Below are positions 1-6,269 of a DNA stretch of 11,129 bases, in pieces. The DNA is taken from contig VXNG01000196.1 of NCBI GenBank assembly GCA_009840695.1, positions 1 to 11,129 of the forward strand, in the 5' to 3' direction. Origin of the DNA: Acidimicrobiaceae bacterium (GTDB taxonomy: Bacteria; Actinomycetota; Acidimicrobiia; Acidimicrobiales; Aldehydirespiratoraceae). A program made the position numbers and the translations under genes. The notes below the pieces were generated by a model. That model was not told the DNA's origin, ran no database searches, and saw nothing but the letters and a program-made list of their open reading frames with translations. The first letter of the stretch is position 1, and each line of letters begins with the position of its first letter.

Positions 1-1
1 G

Positions 2-685
2 ATGATCGTTGGCATGGGCGCGGGAACCGCGCCGGAGCAGCAGCGGTCCCTGGGGATCGAGTTCCCGAGCGCCCGTGAGCGGGTCGCCATGCTCGGAGAG
101 GAACTCGAGATCTTGCGATCGCTGTGGACTGAGACCCGGACCGACTTCGAGGGCGACTACTACTCGATCTCCGGAGGTGTCTGCGAGCCGAAGCCGCCCG
201 GTTCCGATGGCCCAGAGATCCTTCTGGCAGCTGAGAAGCCCAAGATGGTGGCTCTGGCCGCCCGCTTCGCAGACCGCGTCAATGTGTTGGCTAGGGGCAA
301 CACCAGGACCGCCGAGATCGCCCGCACTACTCGCCGTGCCGCCGACGCGCTTGGCCGGCGCGGCGACGATCTGGTGATCAGCCGGATGTGCACGGTCCTG
401 TTGACGGACGACCCGATCGGCACCGTTGACGAGCGGTACGCCGCGATCGATCGTCGCGCCGGCCAGATCGGTATGGAACCCTCGGTGCTCCGTCACGAAC
501 TCGACCATTGGATCCACTCGTATGTTGGCCCGCTAGACGACCTGCACCAGTGGGCGCATGACTCCACCGATGCTCTAGGAATCGACGAGATGATCATCTG
601 CATCGACACGATTGACACGGTCGACTACCAGCACACGATGACAGGCCTGCGGCTGTTCTCCTCTGCTGTCATCAACGGCCGCTAG
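2..685 (+). CDS. LLM-class (luciferase-like) flavin/F420-dependent oxidoreductase, 5'-truncated by window edge
   Basis: This is the C-terminal roughly 227 residues of a luciferase-like monooxygenase family protein, a TIM-barrel enzyme that uses FMN or, commonly in actinobacteria, coenzyme F420. Visible family landmarks, in order, are a Gly-rich GMGAG strand end, the ERVAMLGEELEILRSLW helix (residues about 27-42), the F-G-YY motif after it, a PKPPG segment, and the AARFADRVNVLA strand that matches the family's 'ADGWN' region. Family members are usually around 300 residues, and the Gly-rich motif normally lies well inside the protein. The first ATG in the window is therefore probably internal, with the true start to the left of base 1. 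The substrate cannot be inferred. The stop TAG at 683-685 overlaps the end of the convergent mnmA gene by 14 nt. The F420 versus FMN choice is not decidable from this fragment. Confidence 0.85.
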   Translation: MIVGMGAGTAPEQQRSLGIEFPSARERVAMLGEELEILRSLWTETRTDFEGDYYSISGGVCEPKPPGSDGPEILLAAEKPKMVALAARFADRVNVLARGNTRTAEIARTTRRAADALGRRGDDLVISRMCTVLLTDDPIGTVDERYAAIDRRAGQIGMEPSVLRHELDHWIHSYVGPLDDLHQWAHDSTDALGIDEMIICIDTIDTVDYQHTMTGLRLFSSAVINGR

Positions 686-1736
686 GCCGTGCGGCGGTGC
701 CGCCGCCGACCACGACATCGCCTGCGTAGGCGACGACGCTCTGGCCGGGGGCCACCGCCCGCCGGGGTTCAGCCCAGTGGACCGTGGTGCCGTCGGCGTC
801 GATCGTGGCCGCTGCCGGTGTGCCGTGGGCTGAGGTCTGCACCAGCATCGGGCGGTCCACGGGTCCGTGCGTCCAGCGCCAGTCCGAAAGCGGTGTGATC
901 TCGCAGTCGAGCTCCGTCCGGCTGCCCACCGTCACCGTCGACGATTCGGCATCCACATCGAGCACGTAGCGGGGCGATCCGCCGCCGATGGCTCCCAGGC
1001 GCCGCCGCTGGCCGACGGTCACCAGTTCCAACGCCGCGACGGTGCCGAGCTCGGAGCCGGAACTGTCCACCAGCCGCCCCGGACGCATCGGGATGCGCTG
1101 GCTGAGGAACTTCTTGCGTCCCGCCGAAGCCGTGATGAAGCACACATCCTGGCTGTCGGGCTTGTGCGCCGTGACCAGGCCGCGAGCCTCAGCTTCGAGG
1201 CGCACATCGTTCTTGGTCGTCTCCCCCACCGGCAGCAGCAACCGCTCCAGCACGGAGTTGTCGAGCATGTGCAGGACGTACGACTGGTCCTTGGCCTCGT
1301 CGACCCCCCGCGCCAGCCAGAGCCCGTCGGGCCCACAGACGATGCGGGCGTGGTGGCCGGTCGCCACCAAGTCGAACCCCAGCGCGTCGGCCCTGCGCAG
1401 CAGCCGGTGGAATTTGATGTGCCGGTTGCACTCCACGCAGGGATTGGGCGTGAGGCCCGCGGCGTGGTCGACCACATAAGGGGTCACCACATGGCGCTCG
1501 AAGTCGTCCCCGAAGTTGAACACGTGATGTTCGATGCCAAGCTCGTCGGCCACCCAGCGGGCGTCGTCGACATCGGACACCGAGCAACAACCGGTGTCGC
1601 TGGGTCCGCCCCAGAGCTTCAGCGTCACCCCGGCGATGTCGTAGCCGGCCTCGAGCAGCCGCGCCGCCGCTACCGAGGAGTCCACCCCACCCGACATCGC
1701 CACGAGAACTCTCGGTCGGTCATTCGAGTCCACCAT
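672..1736 (-). CDS. mnmA: tRNA-specific 2-thiouridylase MnmA
   Basis: MnmA (TrmU) adenylates and thiolates C2 of wobble uridine 34 in tRNA Lys, Glu and Gln, using sulfur relayed from a cysteine desulfurase; it is cytosolic. The 354-residue protein has all key parts. These are the N-terminal PP-loop SGGVDSS (residues 15-21) for ATP, a paired CC at 50-51, the catalytic Cys100 in NPCVECN followed by HIKFH, the ATGHHARI strand near 125-132, KDQSYVLHML near 149-158, and the second catalytic cysteine Cys199 in DSQDVCF. Length is normal for actinobacterial members. The ATG at 1734-1736 is one base after the stop of the upstream cysteine desulfurase gene, so the two are almost certainly co-transcribed and perhaps translationally coupled. 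The 3' end overlaps the convergent oxidoreductase gene by 14 nt. No missing residues or frameshift were seen. Confidence 0.97.
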   Translation of the reverse strand: MVDSNDRPRVLVAMSGGVDSSVAAARLLEAGYDIAGVTLKLWGGPSDTGCCSVSDVDDARWVADELGIEHHVFNFGDDFERHVVTPYVVDHAAGLTPNPCVECNRHIKFHRLLRRADALGFDLVATGHHARIVCGPDGLWLARGVDEAKDQSYVLHMLDNSVLERLLLPVGETTKNDVRLEAEARGLVTAHKPDSQDVCFITASAGRKKFLSQRIPMRPGRLVDSSGSELGTVAALELVTVGQRRRLGAIGGGSPRYVLDVDAESSTVTVGSRTELDCEITPLSDWRWTHGPVDRPMLVQTSAHGTPAAATIDADGTTVHWAEPRRAVAPGQSVVAYAGDVVVGGGTAARPSGR

Positions 1737-1737
1737 C

Positions 1738-2922
1738 TCAGCCTCCGTCGAAGCGGTCGAGGCGTTCGACCGACTCCACTATGACCTCGATGGCCCGCTC
1801 CACATCGGAGGCAGCGCTGGTGTGCCCGAGCGACAGCCGCAGCGATCCCAACGCCACGTCCCGCGGCACTCCCATGGCGGCCAGCACGTGGGACGGGTCC
1901 TGAGCTCCGCTGGAGCAAGAGGAGGCGGCCGAGGCCCGCACCCCGGCAGCGTCGATAAGAAACAGCAGTGCCTCGCTCTGCACCCCGGCGATGCACACGT
2001 TGGCGATCCCGGCCGCGATGTGGCTGCGGTCGCCGCCGCCGGGCGCGGCCGAGACCAGCACTCGACCGCCCAGCCGGTCGGCGAGGCCATCGATGAGACC
2101 ATCGCGCAGCACGCTGAGCCTCTCCGTGCTCTCATCTCGCTGCTCGGTGGCCTCGGCCAGGGCGGCCGCGAGCGACACCGCTCCGGCTACGTCGGGAGTC
2201 CCGGCCCGCCGACCTCGTTCCTGGCCGCCGCCGATGATCAACGGGTCGAGTTCCACTCCGTCGCGCACCACTAGCACGCCGGTGCCCACCGGCGAGCCCA
2301 CCTTGTGGCCCGTCACCGATACGAGGTCGTAACCGGCCGTCTCGACGGCCACGTCGATCCAGTTCACAGCCTGTACCGCATCGGTGTGCAGCAGCGCCCC
2401 CGGGGCCAGGTCGCGCACGACGCCGGCCACATCACGGAGCGGGTTGATCGAACCGGTCTCGTTGTTGACCGCGATCACCGACACCACCGCAACGTCGCCG
2501 TCGCGGGAACTCAGGGTATCGGACAGGGCCGCAAGGTCGACGATGCCCCGCTCGTCCACGCCCACCATCACGCCACCGGAACGTTCCACCGGATCGTGCA
2601 CCGCATGGTGCTCGGCCTCGGTGGTCACCGCCACCGCGGCGGGCCTCCGGGCCCCGAGAGCGCCCCGCACGGCCATGTTGTCGGCCTCGCTGCCTCCGGA
2701 GGTGAACACGATCTCGCCCGGGTCGGCGCCGAGAGCCGCGGCCACCTGCTCGCGGGCCCGGTCCAGCGCCCGGCGAGCCTCCCGGGCCGCCTGGTGGGAT
2801 CCGGTGGGGTTGGCGTGGTGCCGCTCCGCCGCGGCCAGCCACGCGTCGCGAGCCGACGGCCTCAGCGGCGTGGATGCGGCATGGTCGAGGTAGACCTCCT
2901 GCGGCTCGGGCGGACCGGACAC
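1738..2922 (-). CDS. Cysteine desulfurase, IscS/NifS family
   Basis: This PLP-dependent enzyme takes sulfur from L-cysteine, leaving alanine and an enzyme-bound persulfide for tRNA thiolation and Fe-S assembly. The 394-residue protein shows YLDHAASTP near residue 11, GSEADN (78-82), EHHAV with the PLP-stacking His near 106, VNNETG (153-157), HTDAVQA with the PLP-binding Asp181, and TGHK with Schiff-base Lys207. RRAGT follows at 238-242, then the persulfide cysteine Cys336 in SSCSSG, then the LRLSLG strand. The start is GTG at 2920-2922. An in-frame TAG lies just upstream, and the nearby ATG at 2928-2930 is out of frame. A TAGGAT box ends 6 nt before the GTG, so translation is probably leaderless. 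mnmA follows after 1 nt, which points to the tRNA sulfur relay as one of its jobs. A more general Fe-S role is also likely. The symbol is left blank because iscS and nifS cannot be told apart here. Confidence 0.95.
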   Translation of the reverse strand: MSGPPEPQEVYLDHAASTPLRPSARDAWLAAAERHHANPTGSHQAAREARRALDRAREQVAAALGADPGEIVFTSGGSEADNMAVRGALGARRPAAVAVTTEAEHHAVHDPVERSGGVMVGVDERGIVDLAALSDTLSSRDGDVAVVSVIAVNNETGSINPLRDVAGVVRDLAPGALLHTDAVQAVNWIDVAVETAGYDLVSVTGHKVGSPVGTGVLVVRDGVELDPLIIGGGQERGRRAGTPDVAGAVSLAAALAEATEQRDESTERLSVLRDGLIDGLADRLGGRVLVSAAPGGGDRSHIAAGIANVCIAGVQSEALLFLIDAAGVRASAASSCSSGAQDPSHVLAAMGVPRDVALGSLRLSLGHTSAASDVERAIEVIVESVERLDRFDGG

Positions 2923-2928
2923 CCTTTC

Positions 2929-2934
2929 ATCCTA
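2929..2934 (-). promoter_or_regulatory. Predicted -10 box (TAGGAT) for leaderless cysteine desulfurase-mnmA operon
   Basis: On the minus strand TAGGAT matches the actinobacterial TANNNT -10 consensus and is followed by exactly 6 nt (GAAAGG) before the GTG start. This places the transcription start at or next to the start codon. No convincing TTGACA-like -35 is visible. Because the box is the T-A-G that also ends the upstream open frame, no longer N-terminus is possible. The assignment is a prediction from position and motif only. Confidence 0.55.
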
Positions 2935-2965
2935 CGGACCGAGGCGCACGGCGGACCCGACCAGG

Positions 2966-3010
2966 AACTGGCAGCGCAGGATGCCCAAATGGGACTTCAG
3001 CGCTGCCAAT
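2966..3010 (-). repeat. Hairpin module 1
   Basis: This module is nearest the desulfurase gene. Arms 2969-2977 and 3000-3008 pair over 9 contiguous bp (TGGCAGCGC with GCGCTGCCA). Inside the loop is a second small inverted repeat, CCC (2984-2986) with GGG (2991-2993). It has the longest uninterrupted outer stem of the three because 2976 is G rather than the C found in module 2. No run of T follows the hairpin on either strand. Confidence 0.8.
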
Positions 3011-3036
3011 CCCCCACCACGGAAGGACCAAACCGG

Positions 3037-3081
3037 AACTGGCAGCCCAGGATGCCCAAATGGGACTCCAGCGCTGCCAAT
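3037..3081 (-). repeat. Hairpin module 2
   Basis: The middle module is 43/45 identical to module 1. Outer arms TGGCAGC (3040-3046) and GCTGCCA (3073-3079) pair over 7 bp. The C at 3047 interrupts the extension seen in module 1. The same inner CCC/GGG pairing is kept. Identity with module 1, including the whole 26-nt spacer, suggests a recent duplication of a 71-bp unit. Confidence 0.8.
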
Positions 3082-3106
3082 CCCCCACCACGGAAGGACC
3101 AAACCG

Positions 3107-3153
3107 GAACTGGCAGCAGAATGCACGCCATCCGTGCAAGGCGCTGCCAATTC
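3107..3153 (-). terminator. Hairpin module 3, possible factor-independent terminator of the rhomboid gene
   Basis: This hairpin begins 15 nt downstream of the rhomboid stop. On the minus-strand RNA, arms 3107-3117 and 3143-3153 pair over 11 bp with one G-U wobble. The interior differs from modules 1 and 2 and forms its own 6-bp stem: TGCACG (3122-3127) with CGTGCA (3133-3138) around a 5-nt loop. Position and stem strength fit a terminator, but there is no U-tract, so it would have to be the U-less type proposed for some actinobacteria. It could equally be an mRNA 3'-end stabiliser. Confidence 0.4.
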
Positions 3154-3168
3154 GGCGGCGGTGGACGG

Positions 3169-4068
3169 CTATTGGGCGGCGGCGATCAGCGACCCCGCCA
3201 CCAGCAGCGCCGAGAGCATCCCGCCCAGCGACACCGTTGCCCAGGCCGGAGCGTTGCGACGCTGCAGGGCGAGCATCAACGCGCCCATGACGGCGCCCGC
3301 GATAAGTCCGCCGAAGTGGCCACCTATCGACACCCGTGGGACCAGCAAGGTGAAGACGATGTTGAGCATCAACAGCGGGGCCAGCGGCGTGCGCCAGATG
3401 CTTCCACCGATGGCCCGCTGGACCAGCACGGTGGCCCCCATCAGGCCGAACACAGCCCCCGAAGCCCCCACCGTCGGCGAGTTCGGCGACAGCAACAGCA
3501 CCCCGAACGCGCCGCCGAGCATCGAAACGACGAACAGCGACAGGAACCGGGCCCGCCCGAACGCGGCCTCGAGGATCTGCCCGAGGATCCACAGGACGTA
3601 CATGTTGAAGGCCAGATGGAAGATCCCGTCGTGCAGGAACGCCGAGGTGACCAGCCGGTAGTACTCACCGGTGTCCACTCCGATCAGCTTGAGCTCGAAG
3701 CCGTCGATGAGCCGGGCACGAGCGAACAGGCCGCCGTCGATGAGCAATCCCTGGTCGATCCGGGTGATGCCCGCGGCCGAGCGGCTCAATACCACCGAAT
3801 ACAGGAAGGCCAGCCCGTTCAGCGCAAGGAGAACCCGGGTGACCACCGGGCGTGAGGAACTAATCACCATCCGTGGCCGAGCGGTCATCGACGTGGAACC
3901 GCGCGGGGCCGCGCACTCGGGGCAATGGAACCCGACCGACGCCTGATGCATGCAGTCCGGGCAGATCAGGCGGTCGCAACGCTGGCAGCTGACCCCGCCG
4001 CGGCGGTCGGGGTGCCGATAGCAGCGGCGCTCAGGGGGCCGGGACACCACCTCCGGCGTGTCGCTCAC
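3169..4068 (-). CDS. Rhomboid family intramembrane serine protease with N-terminal zinc-finger (B-box-like) domain
   Basis: The predicted polytopic membrane protease cleaves transmembrane substrates within the bilayer. Residues 16-52 carry a Cys/His cluster (C16, H19, C28, C31, C36, C39, H48, C49, C52) of the B-box zinc-finger type often found ahead of actinobacterial rhomboids. The rhomboid core follows a first membrane segment near 76-95. HLAFN at 151-155 supplies the oxyanion His and Asn, GASG holds nucleophile Ser203, and GGHFGG holds catalytic His251. Further hydrophobic segments lie near 158-195, 205-215, 229-243, 253-268 and 278-297. All catalytic residues are present, so it should be active. 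The start GTG at 4066-4068 is preceded, 8 nt away, by a TACGGT -10-like box. It diverges from the GH15 gene. The natural substrate and the role of the zinc finger are unknown. Confidence 0.93.
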   Translation of the reverse strand: MSDTPEVVSRPPERRCYRHPDRRGGVSCQRCDRLICPDCMHQASVGFHCPECAAPRGSTSMTARPRMVISSSRPVVTRVLLALNGLAFLYSVVLSRSAAGITRIDQGLLIDGGLFARARLIDGFELKLIGVDTGEYYRLVTSAFLHDGIFHLAFNMYVLWILGQILEAAFGRARFLSLFVVSMLGGAFGVLLLSPNSPTVGASGAVFGLMGATVLVQRAIGGSIWRTPLAPLLMLNIVFTLLVPRVSIGGHFGGLIAGAVMGALMLALQRRNAPAWATVSLGGMLSALLVAGSLIAAAQ

Positions 4069-4076
4069 GGCCCGGC

Positions 4077-4082
4077 ACCGTA
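4077..4082 (-). promoter_or_regulatory. Predicted -10 box (TACGGT) for the rhomboid gene
   Basis: On the minus strand TACGGT fits TANNNT and is followed by 8 nt before the GTG start, consistent with a leaderless transcript. No Shine-Dalgarno sequence is seen in between. It sits within the 50-bp divergent intergenic region shared with the GH15 promoter. Confidence 0.45.
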
Positions 4083-4105
4083 GCGGCGCAGACCGGCGCG
4101 CCCAC

Positions 4106-4111
4106 TAGCGT
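4106..4111 (+). promoter_or_regulatory. Predicted -10 box (TAGCGT) for the GH15 gene
   Basis: TAGCGT fits TANNNT and is followed by 7 nt before the GTG start at 4119, matching leaderless promoter geometry. No -35 hexamer is obvious. A -35 for this promoter would fall near 4083-4088, right against the -10 box of the divergent rhomboid promoter. Confidence 0.5.
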
Positions 4112-4118
4112 CGCGCCG

Positions 4119-5936
4119 GTGAGCGCCGCCGTCGACCAGCCCGGCCGGCCTGATCCTGACTCCGTAGCGACAGTGCCGATCGAGCGGCATTCGCTGCTGT
4201 CGGACCAGCGCACTGCGGCCATCGTCACTCCCGATGCCCGGGTGGTCTGGCTGTGCGCGCCCCGGATCGATTCGCCTCCCCTCCTGGCCGAACTGCTCGG
4301 GGGCCCGGCCGCCGGCTTCTTCGCGGTTAGTCCCCTCGCAGCGGGCAGAGATCCAGTCCAGCGCTACCTGGGCCACTCCATGATGCTGGAGACCTCGTGG
4401 GACGCCATGTCCGTCATCGACTACCTCGACTGCTCCGAGGGCCTGCCCACCGAGCCGGCCGGACGCAGCCGTCTCGTAAGGGTGCTTACGGGCACGGGCA
4501 GGGCCCTCGTAGAGTTCGCGCCATTTACGGGATCCGGGGGCAAGCGACTGGAATCCGGCGACGGCGGGATCGAGGCCCGCGACGGCGATGCTCGTCTGGC
4601 GCGGCTGCGGTCGCCGGGCCTGGACTGGCACATCGAGTCCCATAGCCGAGATGACATTGCCCGGACTGAGGTGGACCTCTCGACTGGGCCGATCGTACTG
4701 GAGCTGTTGTGCGGCATCGGTGCGGGCGAATACGCGTCGGCGGAACCGGAGCGGCGCTCAGCCACGATCGAGCACTGGCGGGCATGGGTGGACCGGCTCA
4801 GGGTGCCGCCGCTGCAAACGGATCTGGTGCGCCGGTCCGCGCTGGTCCTCAAAGCGCTGTGCCACGGACCGACCGGCGCGATCATCGCGGCCCCCACCAC
4901 GAGCCTGCCCCAGGAGCTCGGCGGGTCCCGCAACTGGGACTACCGCTACTGCTGGATGCGCGACGCGTCGATGGCGGCCGCCACGCTGGTGCGGCTCGGA
5001 TCGATCGACGAGGCCATGGACCTGCTCGGCTGGCTGCTGCGACTCATCGACAGCCGGGGCGCGGAGCTTGACCGTCTGGCCCCGATCTACACCGTCGAGG
5101 GCAAGGCTCTTCCCCCGGAGAGGTCCGATCCCGACTTGCCGGGCTACGCCGGCAGCCGACCCGTACGGATCGGCAACGCGGCCGAGCAGCAGGTCCAGAC
5201 CGACGTGTTCGGACCCATCATGGAGTTGGTCTGGCGGCTGGGCCGGGCCGGCGCTCCTCTCGATGACCGCCATTGGCGGCTGGTGGAACTGCTCGTGGAC
5301 GCGGTGGACCGGCGCTGGCAGGAGCCCGACCAGGGCATCTGGGAGATCCGGGCCGCCCCCCGGCATCATGTTCACTCCAAGACCATGTGCTGGATGGCAG
5401 TTGACCGCGGGGTCGCCCTCGCCGGCATGGTGTTCAATCGCTCCGTGCCGGCATGGGAGCGGCTGCGTGCCACCGTCGCAGTCGAGATCCTCACCAAGGG
5501 CTGGAGCCCAGCACAGAATGCCTTTACTGCCGCCTACGGCAGCACCGACCTGGACTCGGCGGTGCTGGCCATGGGCCTCTCAGGGTTGGTGCCGCCCGGC
5601 GACTCCCGCTGGGTCGCCACGGTCGAAGCGATCGAGGCTCAGCTGCGCGACGGCGCCACCGTCTACCGGTACCGGCGCGATGACGGCCTGCCCGGCGAGC
5701 CCAGCGGCTTCAACCTCATGACGTCGTGGCTGATCGACGCCAAGATCCTCATCGGCGACCTCGACGGCGCCCAGGCCCTCTTCGACGACTACGCGGCGCT
5801 GGCGGGACCGACCGGATTGATGTCGGAGGAGCACGACCCCGTCACCGGCGAGGCCCGGGGCAACTTCCCGCAGGCCTACAGCCATTTGGGGCTGATCGAG
5901 AACGCTCTCAACCTGGCCGAAGCGTCCGGCCTCTAG
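4119..5936 (+). CDS. Glycoside hydrolase family 15 protein (glucoamylase/trehalase-like)
   Basis: GH15 enzymes release glucose from alpha-glucosides by inversion, using an (alpha/alpha)6 barrel. The 605-residue protein has the usual two-part architecture. An N-terminal beta-rich domain starts with IERHSLLSDQRTAAIVTPDA and a WLCAPRIDSP motif (residues 21-53). The catalytic barrel runs from about residue 235, with SRNWDYRYCWMRDA (270-283), GIWEIR where Glu409 is the likely general acid, and HSKTMCW (419-425). SEEHDP follows, where Glu570 or Glu571 is the likely base, and then GNFPQAYSHLGLIENA (581-596). No signal peptide is seen, so it should act in the cytoplasm. Characterised mycobacterial relatives of this type are trehalases, so trehalose is a reasonable but unproven substrate; glucoamylase or dextran-type activity remains possible. 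The start is GTG at 4119, supported by the upstream TAGCGT. The gene converges on the NifU-like gene with a 12-nt gap. Confidence 0.93.
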   Translation: MSAAVDQPGRPDPDSVATVPIERHSLLSDQRTAAIVTPDARVVWLCAPRIDSPPLLAELLGGPAAGFFAVSPLAAGRDPVQRYLGHSMMLETSWDAMSVIDYLDCSEGLPTEPAGRSRLVRVLTGTGRALVEFAPFTGSGGKRLESGDGGIEARDGDARLARLRSPGLDWHIESHSRDDIARTEVDLSTGPIVLELLCGIGAGEYASAEPERRSATIEHWRAWVDRLRVPPLQTDLVRRSALVLKALCHGPTGAIIAAPTTSLPQELGGSRNWDYRYCWMRDASMAAATLVRLGSIDEAMDLLGWLLRLIDSRGAELDRLAPIYTVEGKALPPERSDPDLPGYAGSRPVRIGNAAEQQVQTDVFGPIMELVWRLGRAGAPLDDRHWRLVELLVDAVDRRWQEPDQGIWEIRAAPRHHVHSKTMCWMAVDRGVALAGMVFNRSVPAWERLRATVAVEILTKGWSPAQNAFTAAYGSTDLDSAVLAMGLSGLVPPGDSRWVATVEAIEAQLRDGATVYRYRRDDGLPGEPSGFNLMTSWLIDAKILIGDLDGAQALFDDYAALAGPTGLMSEEHDPVTGEARGNFPQAYSHLGLIENALNLAEASGL

Positions 5937-5948
5937 AACCGTCCTGAT

Positions 5949-6209
5949 CTACAGCGAGACGGCCATCTCGCTCATGCCCAGGGCGTTGACCTCGACCACT
6001 TCGGTGACGCCGGGCACGCGGTCCCGCATGATCCGCTCGATGCCGGCTTTGAGGGTCTGGGTGGACGCCGGGCAGGTGACGCAGGCTCCGTGGAGCTCGA
6101 CGGTGACGATCCCGGTGGACTCGTCCACATCGATGAGTTCGATGTCTCCCTCGTCGGCCTGGATGGCCGGCCGGATGATCTTGATGATCTTCTCCACTTC
6201 GGCCTGCAC
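5949..6209 (-). CDS. NifU-domain Fe-S cluster scaffold protein
   Basis: This is a small stand-alone NifU C-terminal-type domain of the kind that binds or transfers a 4Fe-4S cluster. With the GTG start at 6207-6209 it is 86 residues. It shows the helix EKIIKIIRPAIQADEG (residues 5-21), the strands DIELIDV and GIVTVEL, the cluster-binding CxxC as Cys43 and Cys46 in GACVTCPAS, then TLKAGIERIM and VPGVTEVVEV. An ATG at 6293 would add 28 Gly- and His-rich residues unlike the family and would overlap the divergent small membrane protein gene, so the GTG is preferred. Neither an SD nor a leaderless -10 is clear, so the start is the weak point. It could receive sulfur from the cysteine desulfurase encoded about 3 kb away, which is an inference from function only. 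Confidence 0.88.
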   Translation of the reverse strand: MQAEVEKIIKIIRPAIQADEGDIELIDVDESTGIVTVELHGACVTCPASTQTLKAGIERIMRDRVPGVTEVVEVNALGMSEMAVSL

Positions 6210-6257
6210 GGGCCCAGTCTCGCAGCGCTCGGCCCCAACTCCGACCCCGCCCCCTCG

Positions 6258-6263
6258 TAAGCT
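6258..6263 (+). promoter_or_regulatory. Predicted -10 box (TAAGCT) for the small membrane protein gene
   Basis: TAAGCT matches TANNNT and is followed by exactly 6 nt (CGCGGG) before the ATG at 6270, giving a predicted transcription start at the A of the ATG. This supports the reality of the short gene downstream. No -35 is visible in the C-rich sequence before it. Confidence 0.5.
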
Positions 6264-6269
6264 CGCGGG

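Larger units (their letters stand above)
2966..3151 (-). repeat. Three tandem hairpin units with exact 71-bp period
   Basis: Three 44-45 nt inverted-repeat modules start at 2966, 3037 and 3108. Each begins with AACTGGCAGC and ends with GCTGCCAAT. They are separated by two 26-nt spacers (3011-3036 and 3082-3107) that are identical base for base. Modules 1 and 2 differ at only two positions (2976/3047 and 2997/3068); module 3 keeps the outer arms but has a different interior. The array fills the gap between the rhomboid stop (3169) and the desulfurase promoter (2934). Both flanking genes lie on the minus strand, so it would be transcribed as the rhomboid 3' region. Possible roles are tandem intrinsic terminators or insulators, an RNA-stability or protein-binding element, or copies of a dispersed palindromic repeat. 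No function is demonstrated. The rest of the gap (2935-2965) shows nothing else recognisable. Confidence 0.9.

Noticed and set aside
867..1784. Plus-strand open frame of 305 codons antisense to mnmA
   Set aside because: It is a shadow of mnmA with biased His/Arg/Gln composition and no family features.
2966..3151. CRISPR array
   Set aside because: The 'spacers' are identical to each other and the repeats themselves are long hairpins of which one differs inside. Real CRISPR spacers are unique, and no cas gene is present.
2966..3151. Integron attC sites or REP-type transposon palindromes
   Set aside because: The modules lack GTTRRRY/RYYYAAC core sites and the REP GTAG head, and there is no integrase or REP transposase in the window. 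A search could still reopen this.
2305..3855. Long plus-strand open frame of 516 codons across the desulfurase, the hairpin array and the rhomboid gene
   Set aside because: It is antisense to two well-supported genes, reads through the non-coding repeats, and gives a low-complexity His/Arg/Gly-rich product typical of GC-rich shadow frames.
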